From: Callaeas wilsoni
Taxonomy: Eukaryota > Chordata > Aves > Passeriformes > Callaeidae
Assembly (NCBI GenBank): GCA_013398955.1
Contig: VWPU01004888.1
Location: forward strand, 186,001 to 250,000
Reading direction: 5' to 3'
DNA: 64,000 nucleotides
Shown here one piece after another: positions 26,201 through 39,387 of the stretch; within the stretch, counting starts at the first letter, position 1, and each line of letters starts with the position of its first letter. The notes under the pieces are model-generated. The model had not been told where the DNA came from, made no database searches, and worked only from the letters and a program-made list of their open reading frames with translations. Position numbers and translations under genes: made by a program.

Positions 26201-28469
26201 TTAGATAAACATCTGCTGAACACAGGGGCATAAAATTATAGATTTGGAAAAGCAGTGGCTTTCTGCCAGCATTCACAGATGAAAAAAGCTACAAAAAATT
26301 GTTTTCCATTTCTGTAAACCTTCTTCCCTTGTGTATATGAGCTTAGAGGAAATTATTAATTCTTTCGGTGCAGGTAACATGGATTGCAAATGGTGCTTAT
26401 ATATATATAAAATATAAACTTCCTGAATAGCACCAAACTGCTCTATGAGCATCACCAAAGTAGCAGAGATTTTGATGGAGGACATCTTTCTGGTATAAAA
26501 GTCAATGGTTTTACTTGTTCTGGAACAGCCCTCTTTTCCTTAATTTAAGACCAGGAAAGGAAAGAGTTCCATAGTTTCTGCCTACCTGACTATATAAAGT
26601 TAATCCATACTGGTGTTAAATAACTCTATTTAGATAAATTGGTTCTGTCTTTAGCAATTTAGAACAATCTTCATAAGTAATGTGCAGTAAGAAGGTATTA
26701 AAGTAATTGCCTGCTATTTATTTTCAGCAATATTCAACTTCAGAAATGGCATAATAAAAAGAAATATTTCATGGCAATCTCAAGATTTCCAATAGTTGAA
26801 TCAATATAGTAAACACAATATAGTTTTCCAAATAATTACAGAGGCTAAGGATATGTTACAGACTTAAACACAAAATCACTCTTAACATTGTTTGAAAATT
26901 ATCTGATGGAAGAGAATTTAATCATAAAAACCTGATCGATCCAATTATTTCTGTGGAAACATCTTTATTTTGCAAGCTTCTCTCACATGCTGGGTAGCAG
27001 TGGGAATTCTCTCCATCCCCAGGGGGAGCAGGGAGGGCTCAGCACAGATGCCCAGGAAGGATTTCTGGGGTGGGCAGAGCTCAGAGCTCGGGGTGTGCAG
27101 TGCCTGCCAAAGGAGCTGCTCTGCTGCCGAGGGCCTGGGCAGCCCAGGGATGTCTGACTGGAACTGGTTCTGTCAACAGTTTTATCCTAGAATAGATGGA
27201 GAAATAGAACTTGGATGCCGTATCTTGTATCAGGATGTGCGAAATGGGTAAAATGGGTCACTGGGCACATCATGAGCTGTGTCCTGCCATCTGCAAGATT
27301 GGTATGATTGGATTAGCAGGAAAAGTCAATAGGTTTAATACTTTCTGTGTATCAATTCATGGAGGAAACCTCTGTTCTGCAAAACCAGGCTGTAGTGTCG
27401 TCAGAATTTTGGAAAGTCCCCTTCAACAATTTTGATTTGTTTTTCAGTTTCTAACAATATACTTAAATCTTAACTTACTAGTATTTTAGAACAGAAAGTT
27501 GCTTTGATTCAGTAAGCCAAGACTTTATAAAAGGTGTTTTTTGGCACTGCTGATATTATTTTACCAAATTTATGTCAGCTGATTTATTTAAACTGACCTG
27601 TTCCTTGACCAGGTTAATTGTTAGAAGAGGTCTGTTTCCCACATTGTCAACACTTGTTGCCAACACTTCTGTTAATAACAGGACACAAATTAAATCATGA
27701 GAAAAAGCAGAAATGGGAGTAAAACTGGAGCTGGGTGCTCAGGACTGTTCCCAGCTCTGAAGTAACAGTGTGTTGTGATTCCTTCTGGCTGCACCCATGG
27801 TGGCCCTTACAAAATTCCTGCTCTGATTAGAAGTGTCCCGCAAGTGAGGGGTGTCCCATTCTATGCCCGGAATTTTTCCTTGTTGCATGGATCCTACTGT
27901 GCCAAACCCCACGTAATGCCGTGACCAAAAGCAGGCAGAGTGACCTAAGTGATGACTTCAAGACAATAGAAATTAGGTAGACCTTGCTCCATCCTCTGTC
28001 AGTGTTACTGTCCCATTTTTGAGAGGGATCTGGGATGGAACAAGAGGGAAGGTGACGATGTAGAGTAGATGGACCATGTTATACTTCCCTCCCAGATCAC
28101 TATGGATGGTGTAGGTTAAGAGTGAGAAAGATGATAGAAAGATAAAATCAAGGATAAATGAAAAATAAGTAGTAAGAAAGATGGATGTGAAAGCAAAGTA
28201 AGCAGTCGTGTCAAGAAGAAAACAAGGCATAAAAGAGCTAAAGGAAAGGAAACAGCTACAAAAAATCAGGACATATTATATATTTTTGGTATCTGTTTTC
28301 TGTTCGGAAGCTTCTACCAAATAAAAGGCTCTGTAATAGTGATTGATTTGTAATCTCTGGTGTCATTGCCCTCACTTCCCCCAAGCCTTCTGGAGGCTGG
28401 CTGTTGAAAAGTATGAATTGCAGCAAAGAAATGGTTCCTGGCAAAAAGAGGGATTTGTAATCAATTCCC

Positions 28470-29370
28470 TTCCTGCCAGGCAGGGCTGCTCCCTCCCATC
28501 GCATTTGCTGCCTGGTATCCTGTCTGCAGAAAGCCACCAGCCATGGTGCCCAGGGAGGACACAGGGACAGCAGGATGGCAAATCAATCATTGCCATTGCT
28601 GCTGGAGCTCACCGGGCAACGCTGAGGACAGACAGCATGTCTTGAGTTTGCTAATTCAGTTGTTTTTTGGGACGAACCAAAAATCAGGTGGCTTTTCAAG
28701 ACTCAGTGTTCCCCCTGGGCTGGTGGTCCCTCGGGGGACAATGTCCAGCTGGAGAGTGTGTTGGAAGCAGGAGTTGCACCCAGGCTGCCCAGGGCACATG
28801 CCTGGGGCAAGCTCCCATGCCACTGCAGAACTCCCAAGGTTTTCTCTCCTTCTCGTGTTCCCAAGGCACTGGGCAGACAACACTCTGAGGAGAAACACGG
28901 AGTGTCTGCTTAGGAGCAGGAACAGCAGAGGCTGCTGGTCCCCAGGGAGGGCGGGACTGGAGGAGGTTTCGCAGCAGTTGTATCCTCGGGGAGCAGAGCG
29001 AGGTTGTGGGAGGAGGAGAACACAGCCCCAGACTGAAATCTCAAAGGGGAACAGCTTTGGGACAATGTGTCAGAGCACCTGCAGCAAAGAGGGAGCACAT
29101 TCCCAGGTGTGAGTTCCTCCCTCCTCTTCTGGGGCCAGGGAACCAGGAAAGGGCCTTCAGCAAGAGCTGAGGAAGAGGAGGTGAAGACACTGGGTAGGAG
29201 GGCTGTCGTTGTACCCCATTGTGATGGTCCAAGGTGGGATACAGGTGTTCAGCAGGTGTCCATGGAACCTGGCCGTGAGGTAGGGTGGGAGGCTGGGGAT
29301 GAGCCCATCCCACTGCCACCTACCTCGGCAAAGGTCCTCTCAGCCCTCCTGCCGGGGATACAGAAGGAAT
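28470..29370. other. GC-rich intronic segment, unidentified
   Basis: A roughly 900-bp block of elevated G+C with CCCAGG/CTGGGG-type words in an otherwise AT-rich intron. It carries overlapping open frames in several phases (for example 28543-29112 on the + strand), all without recognisable domains. No repeat family could be named. It may be an old repeat or a local GC-biased segment. Confidence 0.35.
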
Positions 29371-29399
29371 AAACAAAAACGCAAAAGAGGAATTACTAA

Positions 29400-29720
29400 A
29401 ACTGTCCCTTGATAACCAATGGTTGATCATAAATTGGAGTGTCTATGCAAATGAAGTAAATAATTAAAAACTCCAAGAACAGCACTGACTAGGTGGTTGA
29501 TGGCTGGCAATTATAAACGCTGAATTTTTAATATGCATACATCTAAGGAGCCAGTAAAAATTAGCTCCTAGACTAATGGACTTGCCTTTCTTCCAAGGCA
29601 GAATTTTAATGAGAGCATTATTTATAGCAGAGACCAAGAACGAGCATTTTCTTGCTCAGTCTCATTTCTTCTTTGCTGGCACTTTATTCATTAACCTCTG
29701 AACTTCTCTAGAGAAGAATA
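29400..29720. promoter_or_regulatory. Candidate conserved non-coding block
   Basis: A repeat-free, AT-rich segment with an octamer ATGCAAAT at 29445-29452, several TAAT/ATTA homeodomain-type cores and a TTTATAG run. It looks like vertebrate conserved non-coding DNA, but this is pattern judgement only; conservation cannot be seen from one sequence. Confidence 0.2.
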
Positions 29721-31260
29721 ATGCCCTACACAGTGGAGGGCAAAGATTACCTTGACCCCCTGAAATTAGTCACGGGTCGGGTATTGTTAAGAAAGTTACG
29801 TCTTCTAACAAATAATATTCATAAAACCCCGTTGGTGATATGTCCTCATTTCCTGCTGGTTTCTGGGTCATTTATCTGCAGTTCAGTTTGCTGAAGAGAA
29901 AATGAACAGAATGTGGTGTCTTGTAGTGCAGAGCTTCTTGTGCCATCTTGTCTTGTACCATGCAACACCATGAGATTTTAGCATTTTATTTGAAAATTTG
30001 CAGAACTGGAATGCAAATTATAGATCATGTGCATTTTAAAGGGCTTTATGTGCTTTCCTTTTGAACTTCTCTTCGTTAAATATTTTTGTTATGTTAAATT
30101 TTTTCTAATTTAAGAAAAAAGACTTTTCTGTCTTCCAGTAGTCAGGAAAGCGCTGGCTTAAATTGAAAAAGTGGAAAACCAATAAAATTAATAAAAGAGC
30201 TTTACTTCTCAGATCAAGAGATAACTGTGTGGGCTGACCCTAGTGATGAGGGAGACAGGAAAGGAGAATGAGCAAAAATGAAAATAGTATGTTGGAGGGT
30301 TGTAATCAAACCCAAATTAAAGCATTTTATCAAAGAAGGCACTTCTCATTTAGAAAAGCTATATAATTTTTTGCCTTTGCCTTCTGAAAAGACAAAGCTT
30401 AGGTTGTACTTCATTCTTTACTAGTCAAAATCATGTGCTGCAAATGTTCACCTGCAAAGCACACGTAGCAGTCCAAGAGTCGAGCTGAGTGCTCGCTGTG
30501 TGAGGGACGGAACGAAATCTGGGCTTGCCCCGTGCTGCTCGAACGCCGTGTCAGGGTTCCTCCCGTGGCTTTCAGCCATATGTGCCAGCGGACTTCTTTT
30601 CTCCACGTTGCAAAACGGGCACTGATTCCATTGTCACTGGAGAGCCAGACTGCAAGAGAGGCCTAACCTGTTCAGGCTGTAAATGTTGTTTAAGTAGTAC
30701 TTTTTATTTATGACAGTTCTTGGAACAATGTTCTTGTACTTGGGTGTTCAAATGACTGAACCCAGAGAAGATCTCGGCATAAGAAGTACCATTTAATTTG
30801 GAAGATGCCTGAACACCGCTATGGAGCAGAGTTGGTGATGTGCATGTCATGTTTTCTGAATTAATTTTTAAAACTCTTTGGGTTTTGACAGTAATATCTA
30901 CTTTGAGATATGTCTGTGCATTTAAGGAAGTTGTCAAATCCATGTCTGACTCAGGAACTGTTTCATCTTGCTGAGATAGGAGGGAGCTTGGGAATGTTGG
31001 TAACTTTCCATCACCTTTAACAGGATGCAAAGTGAATGGGCATCTGATTGCATATAATGGGACCATACAAGATGGCAAAATGCATTCCATGTATTTTTGA
31101 TATGAACAGTAAGTTTGATCTGGAGAACATAAAATAGTAGAGGGGACAGCAGAGTAACTGTTCCATAAGCGAACTTTCCTCACTCGTAGCTGGTTTTGTA
31201 TGTAACTGGATGGGAAAACTGGAGCAGATGTACCAGGGCACAACACCTCCCATGGTGGGA

Positions 31261-31596
31261 TGTGGGCTTCCAAGCAGGGGTTCAGAGATGCAGCGAGGCA
31301 GGAGTCAGAGCAAGGAATGAATTATTTATTAAATTAACAATACCATTTATATATTCTAGTTCCATAAAGCAATTGAACAGTGCTTACACTTCTCCTAGGG
31401 TGATTGGTCAAAATCTCAGACATCCACTTACAAATGTTTTTTCCTAATATACACAAGGTCAGAAGATACCAGATATAAATGCTATTTACAGAAACCCTAT
31501 CTATTGTTTACATGGCTTACACAGCAAAGGAAAAGTTCTCACAGAATGAATGCAAGAAGAGAAAATTTCCCTGCTAACAGCATTTCAGTATCCACA
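31261..31596 (-). mobile_element. Solo LTR of an endogenous retrovirus (copy 2)
   Basis: A 336-bp LTR, sibling of the copy at 19865-20204, with roughly 94% identity by eye (about 20 substitutions, one 1-bp and one 5-bp length difference). It is flanked by its own perfect 6-bp target duplication GTGGGA (31255-31260 and 31597-31602), so it is an independent insertion and not a segmental copy. It runs from TGTGGG to TCCACA on the + strand and is oriented on the minus strand, with CCAAT box, TATA-like box and AATAAA in the same positions. No internal viral sequence remains. Confidence 0.92.
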
Positions 31597-33519
31597 GTGG
31601 GAAGCTGCAGGTGGGGCAGAAAGGACAGTCTCTTGTCCAGTGTTACTGAGTAGCCTGAAGGTGACCTGGAAAATGAGAAGTCTCAGCCATGAATTCTCCC
31701 TTCAGTTCCTGAGTGTTTGAAGCACATCAGGGCTGCTGACTCTTAGGGAAGCATCCCCTGTGCAAAACCAGCCAAGGCAGCATTGCAGTGCTGAGTGAAG
31801 GTCTGAATGAACTGAACTTGTGAAGTGCTCCTCTGCTCTTCCCTTCCCTGCCCTAGTCCTGGAGGAATAGCTCCAAGGCATAAGTGTATGTTTTCCATGT
31901 CTGAGCACGGAACTTCTCCACTGAGCCTGCTACATGTGCCTAGGCTGGCACACTGGCACATGATTTCCAGTCTTTCTTCCCTGCTCTTGGATTTGCAGGT
32001 ATTTCCTGAAAGTGTACTTGTTTCACTCACTACACAGTTCCACAGGAATTCCAGCTCTGAAAATCCTGGCCATTTTCTCTAATGAAGGATAAGTAAGAGA
32101 GTGTCAACATCTTTCAGAACAGCTACTGGAGAACTTTAGAAGACTAAACTTTGCAGGCTCTCCCTCACATGATTCAGTTCAAATTCCTGAGGTTTCCTCA
32201 GGTGCAGGTATTCACCAGAAGCACCCACAGCTCAGAAAAGCTGTTGTTAGTCCATGTGGGAGCCCCGTGCCCCTGCACAGTTCCCCATGGGAACGCATGG
32301 GAATGCAGAGAATTGGCATCTGCCTGTGTCTTGGAGCCCCTTTTCCAGCCTTGGCTCTTCACTGCCTGCAGTTCACATGGGCCAGGGGCTCCTCCTATTT
32401 AAGGGTTTGTCCCCCAGCCCAAATTTGTGCCCTACCCTGACCCAACTTTGGTGTGAACTTGCTGTGTGGGCAATAACATGCCCAGATTTTATTGGACATG
32501 CCCTGTTCTCCAAGGCTGTCTGCAGAGAAGACCTTTCAAAAAGAAGCTGGGAAGTGACTGCCTGACAGATCTCTACCCAGATCTACCCAGATGTACCCAA
32601 GTGTGGTTCCTGTGCAGAGCCCTTTCATCCACCAGTCCATCCAGATGCCGGTGAAAGCCACTCTGCTCCCATTTGAACTGGGGGCTTTTCAAGTTGTCTC
32701 TTGTATTTCATTTTTCCTCTGATTATTACATTTTTATTCATTCTGTCTTGAAAGACTCATGGCCTTTTGCAACTGCATGTCCTTTTTTTCCTTCCATGAG
32801 GACTTCTTCTCCTTAGAAATATCGAATATATTACAGAAAGTAAAAAGTAGAAAACTTTCCTTTTGCCCTCAACCAGCTGAGGGCTTGGCAGCTACAGGCT
32901 CCAAAGTGGTGGGAATATGAGGAAAGAAAACATAATGGCAAAGAAAAACAAATAAGTGACTTTCTATATTGTGAAACATTGCAAACAGGAACGGTTCATA
33001 TTTCCCCCGCTGTCAGTGTAAGCATCCAACAACAAATCAATAGTGCCCAGCAGGGAGTGGTTCCCTTCCTTCATTTTAATCTGTGCAGCTCATCGTGGCA
33101 TCAGGAGACCAGCAGTGCCAGGAAAAGGGAATGATTTCTACCAGGATTGTGTTGCAACTGCTCCACCCTCTTTCCCAAAACAAATTCCTGGGGGTTTTGA
33201 GGCTTTAATTTTGCTTCTTCGAGAATCAGAACAGAGACATTTGTTTTCCCCTCGGCTGCTCCTCCCATCACAATGCTGAAGGCTGTGCTGTTCTCTTGGT
33301 TGCTTCACACTTCAATTTCCAGGGGCTTTGCCATAATGCTGTGCCTTCTCAGCATAGGAAGGTTACCATTCCCAGGGCAGAGGAAATAGGAAGAGAAAAA
33401 AGTCCCAATATCAGCTTCTGAGTGACAAAGGTCTGTGTTAGAAACCCATCCATTCAGTCACTGCATGGAACAAGGGCAGATTTTCATAAAAAGAAGATCC
33501 CAGAGGGGTTGGGGTAGGA

Positions 33520-34060
33520 AATACGTTAATTAAAGCGCTCTGCAAAATAGTGGGTGAAGAAATGCGTAACGTTTCCTCTCCATTTTATGCTACACTGAGC
33601 ACTTTTTTGACCTTCAAACAGTAGATGGAAATGTGGTGTTGAAAGCATTCATACACACGGCGAGCGCAACTCGATCGTTTCCTCTGCAGTTCTTCGTAGG
33701 GGGAAAAAAGCGAGAAAGGAGAAATATGATGGCGTTACCATATTTGCAGCTGTAGTTGTTTAGAGCTCAGGCAGACTAACATTAACAAGTGATGATAATT
33801 AGGCTTGATTTGCATATTAAAATTGTCTTAATTAAACACTGATTCAGTAAACGTTTAAAGGCTGTAATCGATCTTTCGCAGGCACTCTTGGTTATTTATA
33901 TGATCTAATAAAGGCTGGAGGCTTTGTTAATGAGCCCTCTATTTCCTAACTTGTATGTGTCAATGAGATTATTTCACTGACAATTACAGAGCTGGCTGCT
34001 GTTAATAACTCACCAACCTCGAGGCTGAAATTCTTTTGTCTGAGGCTCCTTTAGTGGGAC
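33520..34060. promoter_or_regulatory. Candidate conserved enhancer-like block
   Basis: Repeat-free intronic DNA with features common in vertebrate developmental enhancers: many TAATTA/TTAATTAA cores, an octamer ATTTGCAT at 33808-33815 and a tight CpG cluster (eight CpGs from 33658 to 33734) in an AT-rich setting. No gene is encoded. The functional call is inference only and needs cross-species alignment. Confidence 0.25.
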
Positions 34061-37000
34061 CCTGCTGTTTACATCTCCTTGCTGCTCAGGCAAGGGCTGT
34101 GCCACAGCCCTTCCTTTCCTGGGGAAACCTCCCAGGGCAGAGATTTCACTGGGAGATTTTGTGACTCTAAAATCAAGCTGGCGGTGTCCTGCGAGCTGTT
34201 TGAATAATGGATCTAATATTTATACAGCATTGAGCTCAGTCATAATACATTTAGTCCCAGATCTAATCCTGGCAACTCTGACAGGCTGAACTTTGTGAGA
34301 AACTTTTTTTAATTTAGGAGGAAATGTAATCATGCTCTAATTTTACAAGAAGCCTCTGAAAAGGAGGAGTTTTGCTTCTCTTCAGTGTTGCTGCAATCCT
34401 TTGCCAGGACGTGAATATCTTGGGAAAACGGTGCTAAAACAGGTGAAGAGCTCTTGCTTCTCAGTTGCTAATTGTTGTTATCACCCCTGACAAAAGCATT
34501 CTGGGAAAATTTCATGTTGCTTTGGCATGATTTTTTCAGTATTTTTTTCTTATTTGACAGCTTCTTGCACATGAAGGACTGTGCATTGTGTACATATGTG
34601 TAACTTTTTCATGGCATCTGTTTTGTTGTGGGGTATTCCCAGTAAGGATTTTCTAGTTAACCCCTCTACTCCTGCTTCTCTGAAGGTGACATAAATAGCT
34701 GCATGCTCTGGTCCCATAAGTCCAGTCACCAGTTCTGGTGCCAGTATGGATGGATTAAAAACTGTATTTATTCCTATGTCTTTTCAGTTGTTGAGTTTAT
34801 TGGAAAACATTAATAAACTTAACAAAGCTAAACCACTAGAGTATATTTTTAATTATTAAAATAATTATGCTGTGGAGTGATCAATAAACTCTTTAAAGCA
34901 TGTAGGAATTTCAAAATTGGTATTTTGCCTAATTCCATTTGTATTAAGACTGAATACAGGTTTTTCCTGGGAGCAGTGCTATGATGAAAAATAAGGCTTA
35001 GATATCCAGCAGACTTACTAAAGAATAGAACTACTCCCATCGCTACCCAGACCTTCCTGCAATACTTTCTTTTTTCTCTAGAAAATTCTACTGTTGAAAA
35101 TGTTGGTGTGAATTTGATTTCAAATACTTACAGTATTCTGAATTTGAAATTGCAGAAGGTTAGGAATATTTTTGATGGGCTTTTACCATCCTTTTTCTCC
35201 TTTCACTCAGAATCTGTAGATGGTGTAAGCAGGATCTGGTGTAGAGAATCTGTGGACAGCGTGTTTGTAAGAGCTGATTGCAATGTTTTCTCCTCTTCCA
35301 CTGGTGATTTTTTCATTTTAATTTTGATATCTGAAGACTTTTTTAAAATTACACAGTCACTTTTTTTCTTATTTTTATTTTTTCTTGCAGGGAATTCTTT
35401 TTACAACACTTCTTCAGTGTTTCTAGCCAAATAGTCTGGATTCTCTTCTCTTATCCTGGGTATTCAGGTCAACAGTCCTGTTATTCCCAAAGCAGCAGTC
35501 GTTGGGAAATGCAGATCATGGTGAGCAAGTGGTATGCTTTCCACTGCCATTGAGAGCCTGCTTTCTTTGCCAAGCCCCTTCTTTGGGAAGTCATGCCCTT
35601 GCTGTTGGTTAATGGAGAAATAGAGACCACAGAGCCTGCCTCTGCAAAGCTGTTCAGCAGTGCTGGTTGGTGGAGAACTGCAGCCATGCTCCGTTGGGTT
35701 TGCCCTTATTTGTTGTTCTTACTCTGGTACTTTTTGCTGTGCATCTGCCGTTTGAAACCTGGCTGAGATGCATTTGATGCATTGTGACTGCCAGAACAAA
35801 ATTCACACTGTGAATGCAGCAGGCTTACAAATTCCTTTACTCCAGTAGAAGTAAACCCTCTCCCAAGGGCTGTCAGACAAGTAAGAACTTTGATCTTACT
35901 GGCTCACTCTTGATTTATGCTGACTCTTTGAAGGGAAGAAATTCTTTAACTTTTTCTTTTCTTTCTTTTTTTTTAAATGTTTGGGCCACTTCCCTTGTCT
36001 TACTTAATAAACACAGTTGTGTATGTACCTGCCTTTGTCACTATACTGTCTTTTGCAGTTAAAGCCACTTAGCTTTTCCCTTCTCCTGCTACGAAAAAAA
36101 ATCCATTGTTCTGATAGGAATCCACAGAAGACAACAATTTGGCATTTTGGCCAAAATTTAGCTTCAGTTTTTAAGAGCACTAAAGCCCTTCAGACTCATA
36201 TCATAGTCAGATAAGGAGGAAATTATTTCCCACATGTCGTGCTCTCACTTTTTCTTACATATAATTAAATTATGTATTCATTGTTTTATTCCAGCTTCAT
36301 ATATTTTAATTTTCAAAGCCAACCAAAATGATTTTGTATTTTTTCTATGCTTGCACTACCCTCATAACTTTTCCAGCTATATTCCACCAGAAACTTCCAC
36401 TCATTTATAATTCATCTTTTTGATCTTTTTTTACATTAAAGTAATAGAGCTCATGGTGTTTAATAGTAGGCAGCCCTAGCAGGTTCCATTCAGGCATTAC
36501 TCTCCTGGAAACAGCTGGTCTGTTTTGCAAAGCAATGGAATGCCAAGTTAATTGAAACTGCTGCAAAGTTCCTGGGTTAATCTGCAGCTAAAGAGCTCCA
36601 GCACATTACTCACAGCAAGATTTCCCTGGCCATCCCTGCCCATGCACTGCTGATCCTTCCCTCCCTGGAACATTGAAACTCCCAGAGTTACACCGGATAG
36701 GAGGGGTGCAGTTATGGAATTTGGCTGTTCTGGTGCTGGCAGGGTGACATCTGCTCAGCTGCCTTACGGATCCTTAGGAAGGTGCAGCAGCTTCTACCAA
36801 TGAACCCATCTGCCAATACCAACCAGGGCAGTAACACAGGGCTCTGCTCTCACTGAAAGAATTTCAATATCTTGAAGGGACTTCTTTATACTGTTTATTT
36901 TCTTGCAGAGGAATGATGGGTCCAGCAAAGGCATTTCTCCCTGCCCTCTCTGGCTGGCCTGCCGGGGCCGTGCAGGTGGGACTGTGCTCGTGTGTGATCT

Positions 37001-38359
37001 CTTCAACTGGAGGCGACATTTCTCTCTTTTCACACAAGCAGGTACAGGAAAGGATCTGCTTCCCATAAAACCTTTTTTCCTCCTTATGCAGCTGGAAGTT
37101 TGATGTCTCTCACAGGAGTTGAGCGAGGAGAGGATCCCACACGGACATGTCTGTTTAAATACTGCCTGTGGTTACAGTTTTCTGCAGACTGCAGTACAAA
37201 AATCCAAGTGTCAGTAGAAGACAAAAAGATAATTCACTTTCATCTCCAGAACAAAGCTGAACAGAGGAGCTTTTTTCAACTTTTTTAATTCATGAAACAT
37301 TTATCTTGGAGTCAGGTTATGTTATGCTGGCAAGAATATAATCTGTCAGCATTTCTACTATAAACTCCTGTTTTCAAGGTTTTTTAGGAGAGCCTTAAAG
37401 GTTCACTTTGAACAGATTTAGCATACAAGGTCTTGGCCTAGAAACATACTTCTCATCCCAATTACGAAAAAATTAATATGCCTGCATCATCAGTGGAAAA
37501 GGTACATTAATACTACATTCAGGTGGAAGTTCAGACCTACACAAGTGAGCTAATTCAGGGGTATTCCAGAGCAAGGTTAATTAAGGTTTTTTGATATATT
37601 TAATAGCAAGTGTTACTAAATGTGAAGTGAAAGGAAGGATGGTCTGTGATGAAAAGCATGGTGTTGGGTTTAGCTGGCAGGCAGAGCTCTCTTTCTAGTT
37701 TTTATTACCTACCAGATTTAGAAAAATGCTGCTTCTCAAGTTTTTAATGTTTCACAGTATGAAAGTTGTTATAGAAGTTCATGCATTTTAAAGAGATTCA
37801 AAATTCTTTTCCATTTCTTTGGGAAGATGTAGTGAATAAAGTTTTTTTTTTAAAAAGAGCCCATCAGCTGATGTACTTCAGTTTTGGTGCACACACCTGC
37901 CTCTGCGAATCCTCGTGTAACAGAGCACACAAATGGTGGCAAGTTAATTTTATTCCCCAAAGAAGGGATTACAAAACATTTGAGTAATTCCCTGGCCTTA
38001 CTCCTGGTGTAACATCCAGAAACCTTCTCTGCATGATTCTTCCCCCCAGGGTCCATTCCAAGAGAGGAGAACGGAAGCAAACTCTGCACTGAAGGTGCTG
38101 TGCTGGAGTTTATGGAGTAAACCCTGCGGTGACAGATGGTAGAGCTGCTCTCCGGGTTTGCTCAGTGCTCAGACACTGCACGGACTTGCCCGCGAAGCCT
38201 CCGAGCGTAACTGGGAGACGGACGCGGTTCTGCCCTGCGGGGAGTGGAGCCCTCTGGGTGGGACAGGATGGGGCAGATGGAGAGAGTGGCTCTGGCTGCG
38301 AGCAGGGGGGGACACGCAGAGTGTGGGGTGTGCAGGGGGCTGCTGGAATGAGTTATTAA

Positions 38360-39102
38360 CACAGAATCACAGAACAGCCTGAGCTGGAAGGGACCCATCA
38401 CCGAGTCCGGCCCCTGGCCCTGCACAGACACCCCAACAATCCCAGCCTATGCATCCCTGAGAGCATTGTCCAAACATTCCTGGAGCTCTGGCAGCCTTGG
38501 GCCCGTGACCATTCCCTGGGGAGCCTGTTCAGTGCCCCACACCCACTGGGGGAAGAACCTTCCCCAAACATCCAACCCAAATCTCCTGCGACACAACTTC
38601 AGGCCATTCTATTGGGTCCTGTCGCTGGTCACCACAGAGCAAAGATCAGTGTCTGCCCCTCCTCTTCCCCTCACAAGGAAGCTGCAGACCCCAATGAGTC
38701 CCCCCTCAGTCTCCTCTTCTCCAGCTGAACTGACCTCAGCTATTCCTCATACAGCTTCCTCTCAAGGCCCTTCACCATCTTTGTTGCCCTCCTTTGGATG
38801 CTTTCTGATAGCTTAGTTTCTTACACTGAGGAACCCAAAACTGCCCCCAGCACTCGCGATGAGGCCCTCCCAGCCCAGAGTAGAGCAGGACAATCCCCTC
38901 CCTGGCCGTGCTGGGCCTGATGCCCCCAGGACAGGGATGTTCCTCCTGGCTCCAGGGCACTGCTGACTCAGATCCAACTGGCCAGGACCCCCAGGCCCCT
39001 TTCTGTGGTGCCTCTTTGCAGCGTCTCATTCCCCAGTCTGTCCATACACCCAGGGTTGCCTCATCCCAGGTGGACTGTCCTGTGTTGAACCTCATGTGGT
39101 TG
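38360..39102 (-). mobile_element. CR1 LINE, 5'-truncated, with degenerate reverse-transcriptase C-terminus
   Basis: The longest CR1 copy here, about 740 bp in minus orientation. It starts with the inverted terminal octamers (acagaatcacagaa) and runs through the conserved ctggccctgcacag, gagagcattgtccaaac and ccattccctggggagcct. The minus-strand translation of 38772-39102 contains the fragment LLYSGLGGPHRECWGQFWVP, recognisable as the C-terminal part of the CR1 ORF2 reverse transcriptase. Stops and frame breaks show it is dead. Confidence 0.93.
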
Positions 39103-39233
39103 GTATGGGCTGGGAAAGAAAGGAGCTGTCTTATAAAGGTAGAAGGGGGGGACATTCTTAGGCTCTTTCCTCCAGGTTTTGTGCTTACCCATCACATCTC
39201 ATGAAAATGAGTTTTCTCTCTCCTAAAAATTAC

Positions 39234-39387
39234 CTTTTGCTCTCGTGAAGAGATCCGAGTCCCTTTTGATGTCTTCATGCACCCACTTCATGGCAAGGAC
39301 GCGGGCAATTCCCTGCGGCATGGAGGGACTGCGGAGCCGCAGTTCTGCTGGATCTGCCACATTCCCCATGGAGCTCCCCAGTGCTGC
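39234..39387 (-). other. Exon-like open segment on the minus strand, unidentified
   Basis: On the minus strand a 154-nt segment lies between a good acceptor (cctatctgtctcag, ending at 39388) and a donor AAAAG|gtaatt (intron from 39233). It is open for 51 codons plus one base. The peptide begins AALGSSMGNVADPAEL and includes MPQGIARVLAMKW and HEDIKRDSDLFTRAK. The DNA is richer in G+C and CpG than its surroundings, as coding exons often are. I do not recognise the protein. It could be an exon of an antisense or nested gene, a relic exon, or chance. No partner exon was found. Confidence 0.25.

Noticed and set aside
30704..31273. 189-codon minus-strand open frame
   Set aside because: No family resemblance. 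It runs into the solo LTR boundary and lacks convincing splice signals.
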